From: Cellulomonas fimi ATCC 484
GTDB taxonomy: Bacteria > Actinomycetota > Actinomycetes > Actinomycetales > Cellulomonadaceae
Length of the DNA: 64,000 nucleotides
Assembly (NCBI RefSeq): GCF_000212695.1
Contig: NC_015514.1
Location: 1,922,001-1,986,000 of the forward strand
Direction: 5' to 3'
The first letter of the stretch is position 1. Each line of letters starts with the position of its first letter. Of the stretch, positions 54,735 to 64,000 are shown piece by piece. The notes beneath the pieces were generated by a model, which did not search any database, was not told the origin of the DNA, and saw only the letters and a list, made by a program, of their open reading frames with translations. Position numbers and translations under genes: made by a program.

Positions 54735-55784
54735 GTGACCGCCGACCAGACGCCCACCGGGGCCGCGCACCGCCGTGGCCCGTTCCGTGCGGGCGACCGC
54801 GTCCAGCTCACCGACCCGCGGGGGCGGCTGCACACCGTCACGCTCGCGCCGGGCGGGTCGTTCCACACGCACCGCGGCTACTTCTCGCACGACGCGCTCA
54901 TCGGCGCCCCCGAGGGCACGGTGGTGCGCAACACCTCCGGCATCGAGTACCTGGCCCTGCGCCCGCTGCTCGCGGACCACGTCCTGTCGATGCCGCGCGG
55001 CGCCGCGGTCGTCTACCCGAAGGACGCGGGCCAGATCGTCACGATGGGCGACATCTACCCGGGTGCGCGCGTCGTCGAGGCGGGCGTCGGCTCGGGCGCG
55101 CTGACCATGTCGCTGCTGCGCGCGGTCGGCGACGGCGGCTCGCTGCACTCGATCGAGCGGCGCGAGGACTTCGCCGACATCGCGCGTGCCAACGTCGAGG
55201 GCTTCTTCGGCGGGCCGCACCCGGCCTGGCAGCTGTCCATCGGTGACCTCGCCGACGTCCTGCCCACCGTCGCGGAGCCGGGCTCGGTCGACCGCGTCGT
55301 GCTCGACATGCTCGCGCCGTGGGAGAACCTCGAGGCGGTCGCGACCGCGCTCGCCCCCGGCGGCGTGCTCACCGCGTACGTCGCGACGACGACGCAGCTC
55401 TCGCGCCTCGCGGAGGACGTGCGGGCCGACGGCCGGTACACCGAGCCGCAGGCGTTCGAGACGATGGTGCGCGGCTGGCACCTCGAGGGGCTCGCGGTGC
55501 GCCCCCAGCACCGCATGGTCGGGCACACCGGCTTCCTGCTCACGACCCGCCGGCTCGCCGACGGCGTCGAGGCCCCGCTGCGCAAGCGCCGCCCGGCGAA
55601 GGGCTCCTACCCCGTGGCCGAGGACGGCGCACCCGTCGACGACCCGGAGCTGTGGTCGTCGGAGGCGATGGGGGAGCGCGCGGTGTCCGACAAGAAGCTG
55701 CGCCGCGCCCGCCGCGACGCGCAGGGGCTCGCCGACGCGGCACGCGAGGCGGACCCGTCGGCTCCTGACGAGCCGCAGGCCTGA
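54735..55784 (+). CDS. trmI: tRNA (adenine-58-N1)-methyltransferase TrmI
   Basis: This 349-residue enzyme makes N1-methyladenosine at position 58 of tRNA. An N-terminal beta domain (about 10-85) precedes the methyltransferase fold with the SAM motif VVEAGVGSGALTMSLL and the DIYPGARV lead-in; VVLDMLAPWE is the substrate-side motif. Length is greater than the usual 280 because of a basic and acidic C-terminal tail of about 60 residues. Its M. tuberculosis counterpart (Rv2118c) also precedes the proteasome ATPase gene. Confidence 0.95.
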   Translation: MTADQTPTGAAHRRGPFRAGDRVQLTDPRGRLHTVTLAPGGSFHTHRGYFSHDALIGAPEGTVVRNTSGIEYLALRPLLADHVLSMPRGAAVVYPKDAGQIVTMGDIYPGARVVEAGVGSGALTMSLLRAVGDGGSLHSIERREDFADIARANVEGFFGGPHPAWQLSIGDLADVLPTVAEPGSVDRVVLDMLAPWENLEAVATALAPGGVLTAYVATTTQLSRLAEDVRADGRYTEPQAFETMVRGWHLEGLAVRPQHRMVGHTGFLLTTRRLADGVEAPLRKRRPAKGSYPVAEDGAPVDDPELWSSEAMGERAVSDKKLRRARRDAQGLADAAREADPSAPDEPQA

Positions 55785-55852
55785 GCGCACGGCGGTCCAC
55801 CGTCCGCTCCGCGAGACGCCGGGAACAGCAGCGGTGCGGCTCGCGTCCTGTG

Positions 55853-55872
55853 TTGACATCGGTGGTTAGGGT
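55853..55872 (+). promoter_or_regulatory. Probable promoter of the proteasome ATPase gene
   Basis: A TAGGGT box at 55867-55872 could start a leader of about 85 bases before the ATG at 55963. TTGACA at 55853-55858 is only eight bases from it, so it cannot be the matching -35. Confidence 0.35.
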
Positions 55873-55962
55873 CGTCGGACCAGCAGGCAGGCGAGCAGGC
55901 GAAGCGTCGTGCAGGGTGGTGCTGACGCACCCCTCGTGCGACGCGGAACGGAGGCCGAGACG

Positions 55963-57600
55963 ATGACCGACCCGAACGCCCCTGGCCGGGACCTCTCCCG
56001 CGAGCTGGCCCTCCTCGCGGCCAAGAACGAGCGGCTGACCGACGCCCTCACGGCCGCGCGCGACCAGATCCTCGAGCTCAAGCGGCAGGTCGACGACCTC
56101 GCCAAGCCCCCGGGCACGTACGCGACGTTCCTCGGCGCGCGCGACGACGGCACCGTCGACGTGGTGTCGTCCGGCCGCAAGATGCACGTGGGCGCGAGCC
56201 CCGCGGTCGACGTCCACCGCCTGCGCCCGGGTCAGGAGGTCATGCTCAACGAGGCCCTCACGGTCGTCGAGGCCGGCGGGTACGAGAAGGTCGGCGAGAT
56301 CGTCACCGTCAAGGAGATGCTCGGCGGCGGGCGTGCGCTCGTCGTCGGCCGCGGCGACGAGGAGCGCGTCGTGCGCTTCGCGGGCCAGGTCATCGACGAG
56401 GCGAAGGTCCGCGTCGGCGACGCCCTGACGATCGACTCGCGCTCCGGGTTCGTGTTCGAGGTCATCCCGCGCGCCGAGGTCGAGGAGCTCGTCCTCGAAG
56501 AGGTGCCGGACATCCAGTACGAGGACATCGGCGGCCTGGGCCCGCAGATCGAGGCGATCCGCGACGCCGTCGAGCTGCCGTTCCTGCACCCCGAGCTGTT
56601 CCGCGAGCACGGCCTCAAGCCGCCCAAGGGCGTGCTGCTGTACGGCCCGCCGGGGTGCGGCAAGACGCTCATCGCGAAGGCCGTGGCGCACTCGCTCGCG
56701 GCGACCGCCGCGGCGGCCCGCGGCGACGACCTGACGGAGGCGCGCAGCTTCTTCCTCAACGTCAAGGGCCCCGAGCTGCTCAACAAGTACGTCGGCGAGA
56801 CCGAGCGGCACATCCGGCTGATCTTCGCCCGCGCCCGCGAGAAGGCGTCGCAGGGGCACCCGGTGGTCGTCTTCTTCGACGAGATGGAGTCGCTGTTCCG
56901 CACGCGCGGCACGGGCGTGTCGAGCGACGTCGAGACGACGATCGTCCCGCAGCTGCTCTCCGAGATCGACGGCGTCGAGCGGCTCGAGAACGTCATCGTC
57001 ATCGGCGCCTCGAACCGAGAGGACATGATCGACCCCGCGATCCTGCGGCCCGGCCGGCTCGACGTGAAGATCAAGATCGAGCGGCCCGACGCCGAGGGTG
57101 CGCGCGAGATCTTCGCGAAGTACCTCACGCCCGACCTGCCGATCCACGAGGACGACCTGCGCGAGCACGGCGGCTCCACGACGGCCGCGGTCGACGCGAT
57201 GATCTCCCGCGTCGTCGAGCGCATGTACACCGAGAGCGAGGAGAACCGGTTCCTCGAGGTGACCTACGCGAGCGGCGACAAGGAGGTCCTGTACTTCAAG
57301 GACTTCAACTCCGGCGCGATGATCCAGAACGTCGTCGACCGTGCGAAGAAGTCCGCGATCAAGGACTTCCTCGCGACCCAGCAGCGCGGCATCCGCGTCG
57401 AGCACCTGCTGACGGCGTGCGTCGACGAGTTCCGCGAGAACGAGGACCTGCCGAACACGACCAACCCTGACGACTGGGCGCGCATCTCCGGCAAGAAGGG
57501 GGAGCGCATCGTGTTCATCCGCACGATCGTCCAGGGCAAGAAGGGCACGGAGGCCTCGCGCACGATCGAGACGGTCACGAGCACCGGCCAGTACCTCTGA
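55963..57600 (+). CDS. arc: Proteasome-associated ATPase ARC/Mpa
   Basis: This 545-residue AAA+ unfoldase recognises pupylated proteins and feeds them to the 20S proteasome. An N-terminal coiled coil (about 10-45) that binds Pup is followed by OB domains (about 60-185) and the AAA domain: Walker A GPPGCGKT at 228-235 with Lys234, Walker B FFDE with Asp306 and Glu307, and the sensor region SNREDMID. The protein ends in GQYL, the C-terminal tail with penultimate-Tyr motif that docks into the alpha ring. The ATG at 55963 has GGAGG eight bases upstream. It opens the proteasome cluster. Confidence 0.97.
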   Translation: MTDPNAPGRDLSRELALLAAKNERLTDALTAARDQILELKRQVDDLAKPPGTYATFLGARDDGTVDVVSSGRKMHVGASPAVDVHRLRPGQEVMLNEALTVVEAGGYEKVGEIVTVKEMLGGGRALVVGRGDEERVVRFAGQVIDEAKVRVGDALTIDSRSGFVFEVIPRAEVEELVLEEVPDIQYEDIGGLGPQIEAIRDAVELPFLHPELFREHGLKPPKGVLLYGPPGCGKTLIAKAVAHSLAATAAAARGDDLTEARSFFLNVKGPELLNKYVGETERHIRLIFARAREKASQGHPVVVFFDEMESLFRTRGTGVSSDVETTIVPQLLSEIDGVERLENVIVIGASNREDMIDPAILRPGRLDVKIKIERPDAEGAREIFAKYLTPDLPIHEDDLREHGGSTTAAVDAMISRVVERMYTESEENRFLEVTYASGDKEVLYFKDFNSGAMIQNVVDRAKKSAIKDFLATQQRGIRVEHLLTACVDEFRENEDLPNTTNPDDWARISGKKGERIVFIRTIVQGKKGTEASRTIETVTSTGQYL

Positions 57601-57671
57601 CGCGCGCGGCGGTCCCCGTCGCCGGCGCGGCGGCCCGCGGACGCACGGCACGGCCCCGCCCGGGCGCAGCC

Positions 57672-57677
57672 TAGGGT
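57672..57677 (+). promoter_or_regulatory. -10 box of dop
   Basis: TAGGGT, six bases before the GTG at 57684; the same hexamer precedes arc and pup. Confidence 0.5.
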
Positions 57678-57683
57678 GGAGCC

Positions 57684-59291
57684 GTGACCGTGCACCGCGT
57701 GATGGGGATCGAGACCGAGTACGGCATCCTCCAGCCGGGCAGGCCGCTCGCGAACCCCATGCTCCTGTCCAGCCACGTCGTCGCGGTGCACGCCGCCGCC
57801 CGCGACGGCGGGCGCTCGCGGGCCCGCTGGGACTACGACGACGAGGACCCGCTGCACGACGCGCGCGGCTTCCGCCTGCAGCGCGCCTCGGCTCACCCGT
57901 CGCTGCTCACCGACGACCCGCAGACCCCTGCCCCGTCCGGCGACGGCCCGCAGGAGCTCCCGCGGGCGACGACCGAGGAGTACGAGGACCCGGGGGCCGC
58001 CAACGTCATCCTCAGCAACGGGGCCCGCCTCTACGTGGACCACGCGCACCCCGAGTACTCCTCGCCCGAGGTGACCAACCCCCTCGACGCGGTCCGCTGG
58101 GACCGGGCCGGTGAGCTCGTCATGCTCGCCTCGGTGCGCGCGCTTGCCTCGACGGCCGCACTGCCCGACGTCGCGCTGTACAAGAACAACGTCGACGGCA
58201 AGGGCGCGACGTACGGCATGCACGAGAACTACCTCGTCGAGCGCGCCGTGCCGTTCACGGACCTCGCGGCCCGGCTCATCCCGTTCCTCGTGACCCGCCA
58301 GGTGTACACCGGCGCGGGGCGCGTCGGGCTGGGCCAGCGCGGCGAGGAGCCCGGCTTCCAGCTCTCGCAGCGCGCCGACTACATGGAGGCCGAGATCGGT
58401 CTCGAGACGACGCTGCGCCGCCCGATCGTCAACACGCGCGACGAGCCGCACGCGGACCCCGACCGGTGGCGGCGACTGCACGTCATCATCGGCGACGCCA
58501 CGATGCTCGAGGCCGCGACGTACCTGCGGCTCGGCACGACCTCGCTCGTGCTGTGGCTCGTGGAGCGTGCGGTCGCCGAGGGCGGGTCGGGCGGGGCGCT
58601 CGCAGCTGTCGACCGGCTCGCGCTGCGCGACCCCGTCGAGGCGGTCCACGTCGTCAGCCACGACCTGACGCTCACGGCCCGCCTCGAGCTGGTCGACGGG
58701 CGGCGGCTCACCGCGATCGAGGTCCAGCGCGAGTACCTCGCCGCCGTGCGGACCGCGCTCGCGCACACGGGCGACACCGTCGACGCGCAGACGGCCGACG
58801 TGCTGGAGCGCTGGCAGGCGGTCCTGGACGGGCTGGCGACGGACCCCGCGAGCTGCGCCCGGACCGTCGAGTGGCTCGCGAAGCTGCGCCTGCTCGAGGG
58901 CATGCGGCGCCGCGACCGGCTCGCGTGGGACCACCCGCGACTCGCGGCGGTCGACCTGCAGTGGTCCGACCTGCGCCCCGAGCGCGGGCTGTACCACCGG
59001 CTCGTCGCGGCCGGTGCGGTCGAGCTGCTCGTCACGCCGCAGGAGGTCGAAGACGCGGTCGCCCACCCGCCGCGCGACACGCGCGCGTACTTCCGTGGCG
59101 AGGCGGTGGCCCGCTACGGCGGCGAGATCTCGGCCGCGAGCTGGGACTCCGTGGTGTTCGACGTGCCCGGGGCGGCGACGCTGCAGCGCGTGCCGATGCG
59201 TGACCCGCTGCGCGGCACCCAGGCGCACGTCGGCGACCTGCTCGACCGGTGCCCCGACGCGGCGGCGCTCCTCGCGGAGCTCGGCGCCTGA
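57684..59291 (+). CDS. dop: Pup deamidase/depupylase Dop
   Basis: This 535-residue enzyme converts the C-terminal Gln of Pup to Glu and can remove Pup from substrates. It has the glutamine-synthetase-like fold shared with PafA: GIETEYGI at the start, Asp119 in RLYVDHAHPEY as predicted nucleophile, and KNNVDGKGATYGMHENY. The extended segment at about 40-100 that is absent from PafA corresponds to the Dop loop. It lies 83 bases after arc and has its own leaderless start. Confidence 0.96.
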   Translation: MTVHRVMGIETEYGILQPGRPLANPMLLSSHVVAVHAAARDGGRSRARWDYDDEDPLHDARGFRLQRASAHPSLLTDDPQTPAPSGDGPQELPRATTEEYEDPGAANVILSNGARLYVDHAHPEYSSPEVTNPLDAVRWDRAGELVMLASVRALASTAALPDVALYKNNVDGKGATYGMHENYLVERAVPFTDLAARLIPFLVTRQVYTGAGRVGLGQRGEEPGFQLSQRADYMEAEIGLETTLRRPIVNTRDEPHADPDRWRRLHVIIGDATMLEAATYLRLGTTSLVLWLVERAVAEGGSGGALAAVDRLALRDPVEAVHVVSHDLTLTARLELVDGRRLTAIEVQREYLAAVRTALAHTGDTVDAQTADVLERWQAVLDGLATDPASCARTVEWLAKLRLLEGMRRRDRLAWDHPRLAAVDLQWSDLRPERGLYHRLVAAGAVELLVTPQEVEDAVAHPPRDTRAYFRGEAVARYGGEISAASWDSVVFDVPGAATLQRVPMRDPLRGTQAHVGDLLDRCPDAAALLAELGA

Positions 59292-59349
59292 CGGCTGCAC
59301 GGGCGTCCGCCTCGCGAGCGCTGCGCCCGGTCCCGTCGCAGGATGGGCC

Positions 59350-59355
59350 TAGGGT
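59350..59355 (+). promoter_or_regulatory. -10 box of pup-prcBA
   Basis: TAGGGT lies 39 bases before the pup ATG, giving a short leader that contains the ribosome binding site GGAGGT at 59385-59390. Confidence 0.45.
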
Positions 59356-59394
59356 GGGATCGAGCAGGTCAGCGCGACGCCTACGGAGGTCACC

Positions 59395-59592
59395 ATGGCT
59401 GGTCAGGAACAGGTGCGGCCCCGCCGCGACGACGAGGACCCGGTCGACGGCGCCGACGCGCCCGTGCCGGCCGCGCCGTCCGCGCAGTCGCGCGACGCCG
59501 AGGTGGACGCGCTGCTCGACGAGATCGACGACGTCCTGGAGTCCAACGCGGAGCAGTTCGTGCGTGGCTTCGTCCAGAAGGGCGGTCAGTGA
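59395..59592 (+). CDS. pup: Prokaryotic ubiquitin-like protein Pup
   Basis: This 65-residue, mostly disordered modifier is attached to lysines of proteins to mark them for the proteasome. It ends in GGQ, so Dop must deamidate the last residue before PafA can use it. The central segment DALLDEIDDVLESNAEQFV is the helical part that binds the ARC coiled coil. GGAGGT is four bases from the ATG. prcB follows after six bases. Confidence 0.97.
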   Translation: MAGQEQVRPRRDDEDPVDGADAPVPAAPSAQSRDAEVDALLDEIDDVLESNAEQFVRGFVQKGGQ

Positions 59593-59598
59593 GCGTCG

Positions 59599-60443
59599 AT
59601 GCCAGGACTGACACCGCCGCCCGGCGCCTCGGGGCGCCTCCCGCACGCCTTCACGACCCCCGGCTCGTCGTCGTTCGTCGAGTTCCTCGGCGCGCACGCG
59701 CCGGAGCTCCTGCCGGGGAACCGTCCGCTGCCGGCCGCTGACGTCGTCGCACCGCACGGGACGACGATCGTCGCGCTCGCGTTCGACGGCGGCGTCGTCA
59801 TGGCGGGCGACCGCCGCGCGACGATGGGCTCGATGATCGCCAGCCGGGAGATCGAGAAGGTCTTCCCGGCGGACGAGTACTCGGCGGTCGGGATCGCGGG
59901 CACCGCGGGCCTCGCGGTCGAGCTCGTGCGGCTCTTCCAGCTCGAGCTCGAGCACTACGAGAAGATCGAGGGCAGCCTGCTGTCGCTCGAGGGCAAGGCG
60001 AACCGCCTCTCGACGATGATCCGGGGGAACCTCGGGCTCGCGATGCAGGGCCTGGCTGTCGTGCCGCTCTTCGCGGGCTTCGACCTGGACCTGCGGCGCG
60101 GGCGCATCTTCTCCTACGACGTCACGGGCGGCCGGTACGAGGAGCACGACCACCACGCGGTCGGCTCGGGCTCGGTGTTCGCGCGCGGCTCCCTGAAGAA
60201 GCTGTGGCGGCCGGGCCTGGACGCGGCGGGTGCCGTGCGCGTCGCGGTCGAGGCGCTGGTCGACGCGGCCGACGACGACTCGGCGACGGGCGGGCCGGAC
60301 ACGACGCGCCGGATCTGGCCCGCGTCGCGACGGTCACCGAGTCGGGATACCTGCGCGTCGACGACACGGACCTGGGCGACGTCGTCGCGCGCGTGCAGGA
60401 CGAGCGGCGTGCGGCGCACGCGGACCGCGGGGGTGCGCGATGA
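59599..60443 (+). CDS. prcB: 20S proteasome beta subunit with an apparent one-base frameshift
   Basis: This gene encodes the catalytic beta subunit. The propeptide is followed by HGTTIVAL with the mature N-terminal Thr55, and GDRRATMG and SGSVFARG are typical. From 59599 the frame is right up to codon 241 ([13 protein letters not shown]). At a run of three C (60319-60321) the expected continuation [13 protein letters not shown] appears one frame earlier and ends at 60443, overlapping the prcA start by four bases. Adding one C to that run gives a continuous 281-residue protein of normal length. Without it, translation runs on far past prcA in a nonsense frame. A base-call error in the homopolymer is the simplest explanation, but a true mutation is possible. 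Confidence 0.92.
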
Positions 60444-61192
60444 GCATGCCGTTCTACGTCTCTCCCGAGCAGCTCATGAAGGACCGGGCGGACTACGCCC
60501 GCAAGGGGATCGCACGCGGCCGGTCGGTCGTCGTCCTGCAGTACGACGACGGCATCGCCTTCGCGACCGAGAACGCGTCGCGCGCGCTGCACAAGATCTC
60601 CGAGATCTACGACCGGATCGCCTTCGCCGCGGTCGGCAAGTACAACGAGTTCGAGAACCTGCGGGTGGCCGGCGTGCGGTACGCGGACCTGCGCGGGTAC
60701 TCCTACGACCGTCAGGACGTCACCGCGCGCGGGCTCGCGAACGCCTACGCGCAGACGCTCGGCACGGTCTTCACGACGGAGTCCAAGCCGCTCGAGGTCG
60801 AGCTCGTCGTCGCCGAGGTCGGGCGCGAGCCCGCGGGCGACCAGGTGTACCGGCTGTCCTACGACGGCTCGGTCGCCGACGAGCACGGCTACGTCGTCAT
60901 GGGCGGCCAGGCCGAGCGGCTCGGCGGGCTGCTCGCGTCGGGCTGGCGCCCGGGGATGACGCTGCGCGAGGTGCTGCGGCTCGCGGTCGACGTGCTCGGG
61001 GCGCCCGCGGACGACGGCGGCGAGAAGCGCGCGATCCCCGCGCAGCAGCTCGAGGTCGCCGTGCTCGACCGCACCCGGCCCCGGCGCGCGTTCCGGCGGC
61101 TGACGGGCGCGCTCCTGGAGGACCTGCTGGCCCCGGCGTCCGCCGCCCCGGCGACGTCGGCTCCGCCCGGCCCCGCACCGCAGGGCGACTGA
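60440..61192 (+). CDS. prcA: 20S proteasome alpha subunit
   Basis: This 250-residue subunit forms the gate rings of the 20S core. The start [20 protein letters not shown] includes the gating N-terminus, followed by [20 protein letters not shown], and there is no catalytic threonine. The C-terminus is a proline-alanine-rich tail. The ATG at 60440 overlaps the prcB stop (ATGA), so the two subunits are coupled; that overlap fits only the restored prcB frame. Confidence 0.97.
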   Translation: MSMPFYVSPEQLMKDRADYARKGIARGRSVVVLQYDDGIAFATENASRALHKISEIYDRIAFAAVGKYNEFENLRVAGVRYADLRGYSYDRQDVTARGLANAYAQTLGTVFTTESKPLEVELVVAEVGREPAGDQVYRLSYDGSVADEHGYVVMGGQAERLGGLLASGWRPGMTLREVLRLAVDVLGAPADDGGEKRAIPAQQLEVAVLDRTRPRRAFRRLTGALLEDLLAPASAAPATSAPPGPAPQGD

Positions 61193-61222
61193 CCCCGGCC
61201 CGGCCGGAGGAGGGGAGCACGA

Positions 61223-62584
61223 ATGGACCGACGGATCTTCGGCCTCGAGACCGAGTACGGCGTCACGTGCGCCGCGCAGGACGGCCGCGGGCTGTCCGCG
61301 GACGAGGTCGCGCGCTACCTGTTCCGCAAGGTCGTCGCGTGGGGGCGCTCGTCGAACGTGTTCCTGCGCAACGGCTCGCGCCTGTACCTCGACGTCGGCT
61401 CGCACCCCGAGTACGCGACCGCGGAGTGCGACGACGTCCGTCAGCTCGTCGCGCACGACCGCGCGGGCGAGCGGATCCTCGAGGGCCTCGTCGCGGACGC
61501 GCAGCAGCGGCTGGAGCACGAGGGCCTGCCGGGACGCATCCACCTGTTCAAGAACAACACCGACTCCGCCGGCAACTCCTACGGCTGCCACGAGAACTAC
61601 CTCGTGCGCCGGCAGGGCGACTTCGCGCGGCTGTCGGACGTGCTCGTGCCCTTCCTCATCACGCGCCAGGTGCTCACGGGCGCGGGCAAGGTGCTGAGCA
61701 CGCCGCGCGGGGCCGTGTTCTGCCTCTCGCAGCGCGCCGACCACATCTGGGAGGCCGTGTCGAGCGCGACCACGCGGTCGCGGCCCATCATCAACACGCG
61801 CGACGAGCCGCACGCCGACGCCGAGCACTACCGGCGCCTGCACGTCATCGTGGGCGACTCCTCGATGTCGGAGACCACGACGATGCTCAAGGTCGGCGCG
61901 ACCGACCTCATCCTGCGGATGATCGAGGCGGGCGTCCCGCTGCGGGAGATGACGCTCGAGAACCCGATCCGCGCGATCCGTGAGATCAGCCACGACGTCA
62001 CCGGGCAGCACCCGGTGGTGCTCGCGAACGGCCGCACGGTCACGGCCCTGGACCTGCAGGAGGAGTACCTCGCACGCGTCACGGAGTTCGTGACGTCGGA
62101 GGGCGGGCCCACGCCGGAGACCAAGCAGGTCCTCGACCTGTGGGAGCGGGGCCTGCGCGCGCTGCGCACGGGTGACCTGTCGCTCGTCGAGCGCGAGCTC
62201 GACTGGGTCATCAAGTACCAGCTCATCGAGCGGTACCGCGCCAAGCACGGCCTCGAGCTGTCCGACGTGCGCGTGCAGCGCCTCGACCTGGCGTACCACG
62301 ACATCTCGCGCACCGAGGGCCTGTACAACCTCCTCGCGGCGAAGGGGCTCGTCGAGCGCGTCACGAGCGACCTCGAGATCTTCGAGGCGACCGCCGTCCC
62401 GCCGCAGACGACGCGCGCGAAGCTGCGCGGCGACTTCGTGCGCGCCGCGCAGGAGGCCCGGCGCGACTACACGGTCGACTGGGTGCACCTCAAGCTCAAC
62501 GACCAGGCGCAGCGCACGGTGCTCTGCAAGGACCCCTTCCGCAGCGTCGACGAGCGCGTCGACCGTCTCATCGAGTCGATGTGA
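61223..62584 (+). CDS. pafA: Pup ligase PafA
   Basis: This 453-residue enzyme joins deamidated Pup to lysines of target proteins using ATP. It has the glutamine-synthetase-like fold without the Dop loop: GLETEYGV at the start, Asp57 in [12 protein letters not shown] as the predicted catalytic base, [17 protein letters not shown], and the C-terminal Pup-binding domain. GGAGGAGGGG precedes the ATG at 61223. With arc, dop, pup and prcBA it completes the pathway within 6.6 kb. Confidence 0.97.
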   Translation: MDRRIFGLETEYGVTCAAQDGRGLSADEVARYLFRKVVAWGRSSNVFLRNGSRLYLDVGSHPEYATAECDDVRQLVAHDRAGERILEGLVADAQQRLEHEGLPGRIHLFKNNTDSAGNSYGCHENYLVRRQGDFARLSDVLVPFLITRQVLTGAGKVLSTPRGAVFCLSQRADHIWEAVSSATTRSRPIINTRDEPHADAEHYRRLHVIVGDSSMSETTTMLKVGATDLILRMIEAGVPLREMTLENPIRAIREISHDVTGQHPVVLANGRTVTALDLQEEYLARVTEFVTSEGGPTPETKQVLDLWERGLRALRTGDLSLVERELDWVIKYQLIERYRAKHGLELSDVRVQRLDLAYHDISRTEGLYNLLAAKGLVERVTSDLEIFEATAVPPQTTRAKLRGDFVRAAQEARRDYTVDWVHLKLNDQAQRTVLCKDPFRSVDERVDRLIESM

Positions 62585-62672
62585 CGGACGGCGCGGCCCC
62601 GCGCCCAGGGCCGCGCCGTACAGTGTCCCCTGCTCGGCGGGAGGCCGGGTGAGGCGACGAGGAAGGACCGAC

Positions 62673-63551
62673 GTGCGACGACTGCGGGACGCGGCCTCGG
62701 CCGCGGTCGTGGCGGTCGCCGTGCTCGCGGGCTGCACGGCCGCACCGACGGCACCGCCCGAGATCACGGTCACCGGCGAGGTCGACGAGGCACCGACGCT
62801 GACCTACGTCACACCGCTCGACGTCGACTCGACGTACCGCGAGCAGATCTGGCCCGGCACGGGGGCCGAGCTCGTCGAGGGCGGTCCCGTCCTCATCGAC
62901 TTCTGGCTGGAGAACGGCACGGACGCCTCGCTCGTCGACGAGAGCTTCTCCTCGACGCCGACGCCACGGCTGCTGACCGCCGAGGACCTCGGCACCGACC
63001 TGTACGAGACGCTGCGCGACCAGCGGGTCGGGGCGCGCGTCCTGCAGGTCAGCCCCGGCCGCAGCTCGGGCGCCGCCGGCTACCCCACGGTCACCGTGCT
63101 CGACGTGCTGCCGACGCGCGCCGACGGCAGCCCCGTCCCGCCCGCGGCCGACCTGCCGCCCGTCACGCTGGACGCCGCGGGCATGCCGACGATGACCCCG
63201 ACGGGCACGGAGCCCCCCGACCGCCTCGTCGTGCAGCCGCTGCTGCGCGGGGCCGGCCCGCAGGTCGCGGCGCAGGACGTCATCACCGTCCAGTACGAGG
63301 GCTTCGTCTGGACGACCGGCGCGTCGTTCGACTCGACGTGGAGCCGCGGGCTGCCCGTGTCGTTCGCGCTGCAGGACGTGCCCGCGTGGGCCGAGGGGCT
63401 CGTCGACCAGCCCGTCGGCAGCCAGGTCATGCTCGTCGTCCCGCCGACGTACGCGCTCGGCGTCACCGAGAGCGAGGAGCTCGCCGGGCAGACCGTCGTG
63501 TTCGTCGTCGACATCCTCGCCACCGGATCACCCGACGGAGGGTCCTCATGA
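62673..63551 (+). CDS. FKBP-type peptidyl-prolyl isomerase-like lipoprotein
   Basis: This 292-residue lipoprotein (lipobox VLAGC, Cys21) has a C-terminal FKBP domain from about residue 190: [55 protein letters not shown]. An N-terminal domain (about 35-150) seems to be a second, degenerate FKBP-like module. It would help fold secreted proteins. FKBP-like genes commonly follow pafA in Cellulomonadaceae-type clusters. GGAAGGA precedes the GTG at 62673. The stop overlaps the hisF start. Confidence 0.88.
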   Translation: MRRLRDAASAAVVAVAVLAGCTAAPTAPPEITVTGEVDEAPTLTYVTPLDVDSTYREQIWPGTGAELVEGGPVLIDFWLENGTDASLVDESFSSTPTPRLLTAEDLGTDLYETLRDQRVGARVLQVSPGRSSGAAGYPTVTVLDVLPTRADGSPVPPAADLPPVTLDAAGMPTMTPTGTEPPDRLVVQPLLRGAGPQVAAQDVITVQYEGFVWTTGASFDSTWSRGLPVSFALQDVPAWAEGLVDQPVGSQVMLVVPPTYALGVTESEELAGQTVVFVVDILATGSPDGGSS

Positions 63552-64000
63552 CCGTGGCGCTGCGCGTCATCCCGTGCCTCGACGTCGACGGCGGCCGGGT
63601 CGTCAAGGGCGTCAACTTCGAGAACCTGCGGGACGCGGGCGACCCCGTCGAGCTCGCGCGCCGGTACGACGCCGAGGGGGCCGACGAGGTCACGTTCCTC
63701 GACGTGTCGGCGTCGTCGAGCGGCCGCGACACCACCGTCGAGGTCGTGCGGCGCACCGCCGAGGAGGTCTTCGTCCCGCTCACGGTCGGCGGGGGAGTGC
63801 GCTCGACGCAGGACGTCGACCGGCTCCTGCGGGCCGGTGCGGACAAGGTCGGCGTCAACACGGCCGCCATCGCCCGGCCCGAGCTCATCGAGGAGATCGC
63901 GCACCGCTTCGGCAGCCAGGTGCTCACGATCTCGATCGACGCGCGCCGCGTCACCGGCGACGTCCGCACCGAGTCGGGCTACGAGGTCACGACGCACGGC
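63548..64000 (+). CDS. hisF: Imidazole glycerol phosphate synthase subunit HisF (partial)
   Basis: The first 151 residues of HisF, the cyclase subunit that makes imidazole glycerol phosphate and AICAR in histidine synthesis, are present before the window ends. [20 protein letters not shown] carries the catalytic Asp, and [20 protein letters not shown] and [11 protein letters not shown] are classical TIM-barrel phosphate-site segments. The ATG overlaps the FKBP stop (ATGA). No other his gene is upstream. Confidence 0.96.
   Translation, partial: MTVALRVIPCLDVDGGRVVKGVNFENLRDAGDPVELARRYDAEGADEVTFLDVSASSSGRDTTVEVVRRTAEEVFVPLTVGGGVRSTQDVDRLLRAGADKVGVNTAAIARPELIEEIAHRFGSQVLTISIDARRVTGDVRTESGYEVTTHG

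Noticed and set aside
55853..55858. TTGACA as the -35 box of the arc promoter
   Set aside because: The nearest good -10 (TAGGGT at 55867) is only eight bases away, too close for a normal promoter, and no -10 lies at 16-18 bases.
1..64000. CRISPR arrays, tRNA or rRNA genes, intact insertion sequences
   Set aside because: Read for direct repeats with regular spacers, tRNA T-loop patterns and transposase motifs; none were convincing.

Overview
The window is high-GC actinobacterial chromosome, most like Cellulomonas or a close relative in the Cellulomonadaceae. The grounds are the very high GC and frequent GTG starts, a mycothiol gene (mshC), a complete Pup-proteasome cluster, and a xylan-type hydrolase locus that includes a CE2-CBM2 protein. 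The assignment to genus is inference.

Region 1-1.4 kb is gene-poor and looks eroded. It has one small membrane-anchored protein, an in-frame-interrupted fragment resembling an RHS/YD-repeat protein, and a stub resembling a resolvase helix-turn-helix end. Region 1.4-17.6 kb is an arabinoxylan utilisation locus. A minus-strand run holds a LacI-family repressor, a GH51 arabinofuranosidase, a GH43 enzyme, and an unusual single protein joining an acetyl-esterase-type hydrolase to a GH39 xylosidase; the last three genes overlap by four bases. The divergent plus-strand run holds a lipoprotein sugar-binding protein, two permeases, a YesL-type membrane protein and a GH120 beta-xylosidase. A secreted CE2 esterase with a CBM2 module lies beyond. 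Two sites of the form TTTANCGNTAAA sit in the promoters at each side of the divergent region. The extracellular esterase probably deacetylates xylan, the ABC importer takes up oligomers, and the signal-less enzymes finish them inside the cell. No ATPase for the importer is present.

Region 17.8-25.6 kb has an Ig-like secreted protein and a translationally coupled jetA-jetB-jetC (Wadjet/MksFEB) condensin operon with no jetD nuclease gene, followed by a two-gene Aer-like PAS and chemoreceptor pair. Region 25.6-42 kb is mixed metabolism: methyltransferase, small conserved proteins, APC transporter plus universal stress protein, an internally deleted binding protein, ATP-dependent DNA ligase, hydrolase, matrixin-like protease, fructosamine kinase, alanine dehydrogenase, NAD-dependent epimerase, M3 and M20 peptidases and two small conserved proteins.

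Region 42-64 kb carries an ancient actinobacterial neighbourhood also seen in Mycobacterium tuberculosis: uppP, mshC, PAC2, a RecB-like nuclease, trmI, arc/mpa, dop, pup, prcB, prcA, pafA. It is interrupted by an accessory block (sugar-binding lipoprotein plus chemoreceptor, and a Fic protein). The proteasome beta gene carries an apparent one-base deletion near its 3' end. The window closes with an FKBP-like lipoprotein overlapping a truncated hisF.

Three patterns cross the window: many genes start 6-8 bases after a TANNNT box (leaderless transcription); two genes with strong Shine-Dalgarno sequences seem to start with ATC; and short GC-rich tandem repeats occur between genes. I saw no tRNA, rRNA, CRISPR array or intact insertion sequence.
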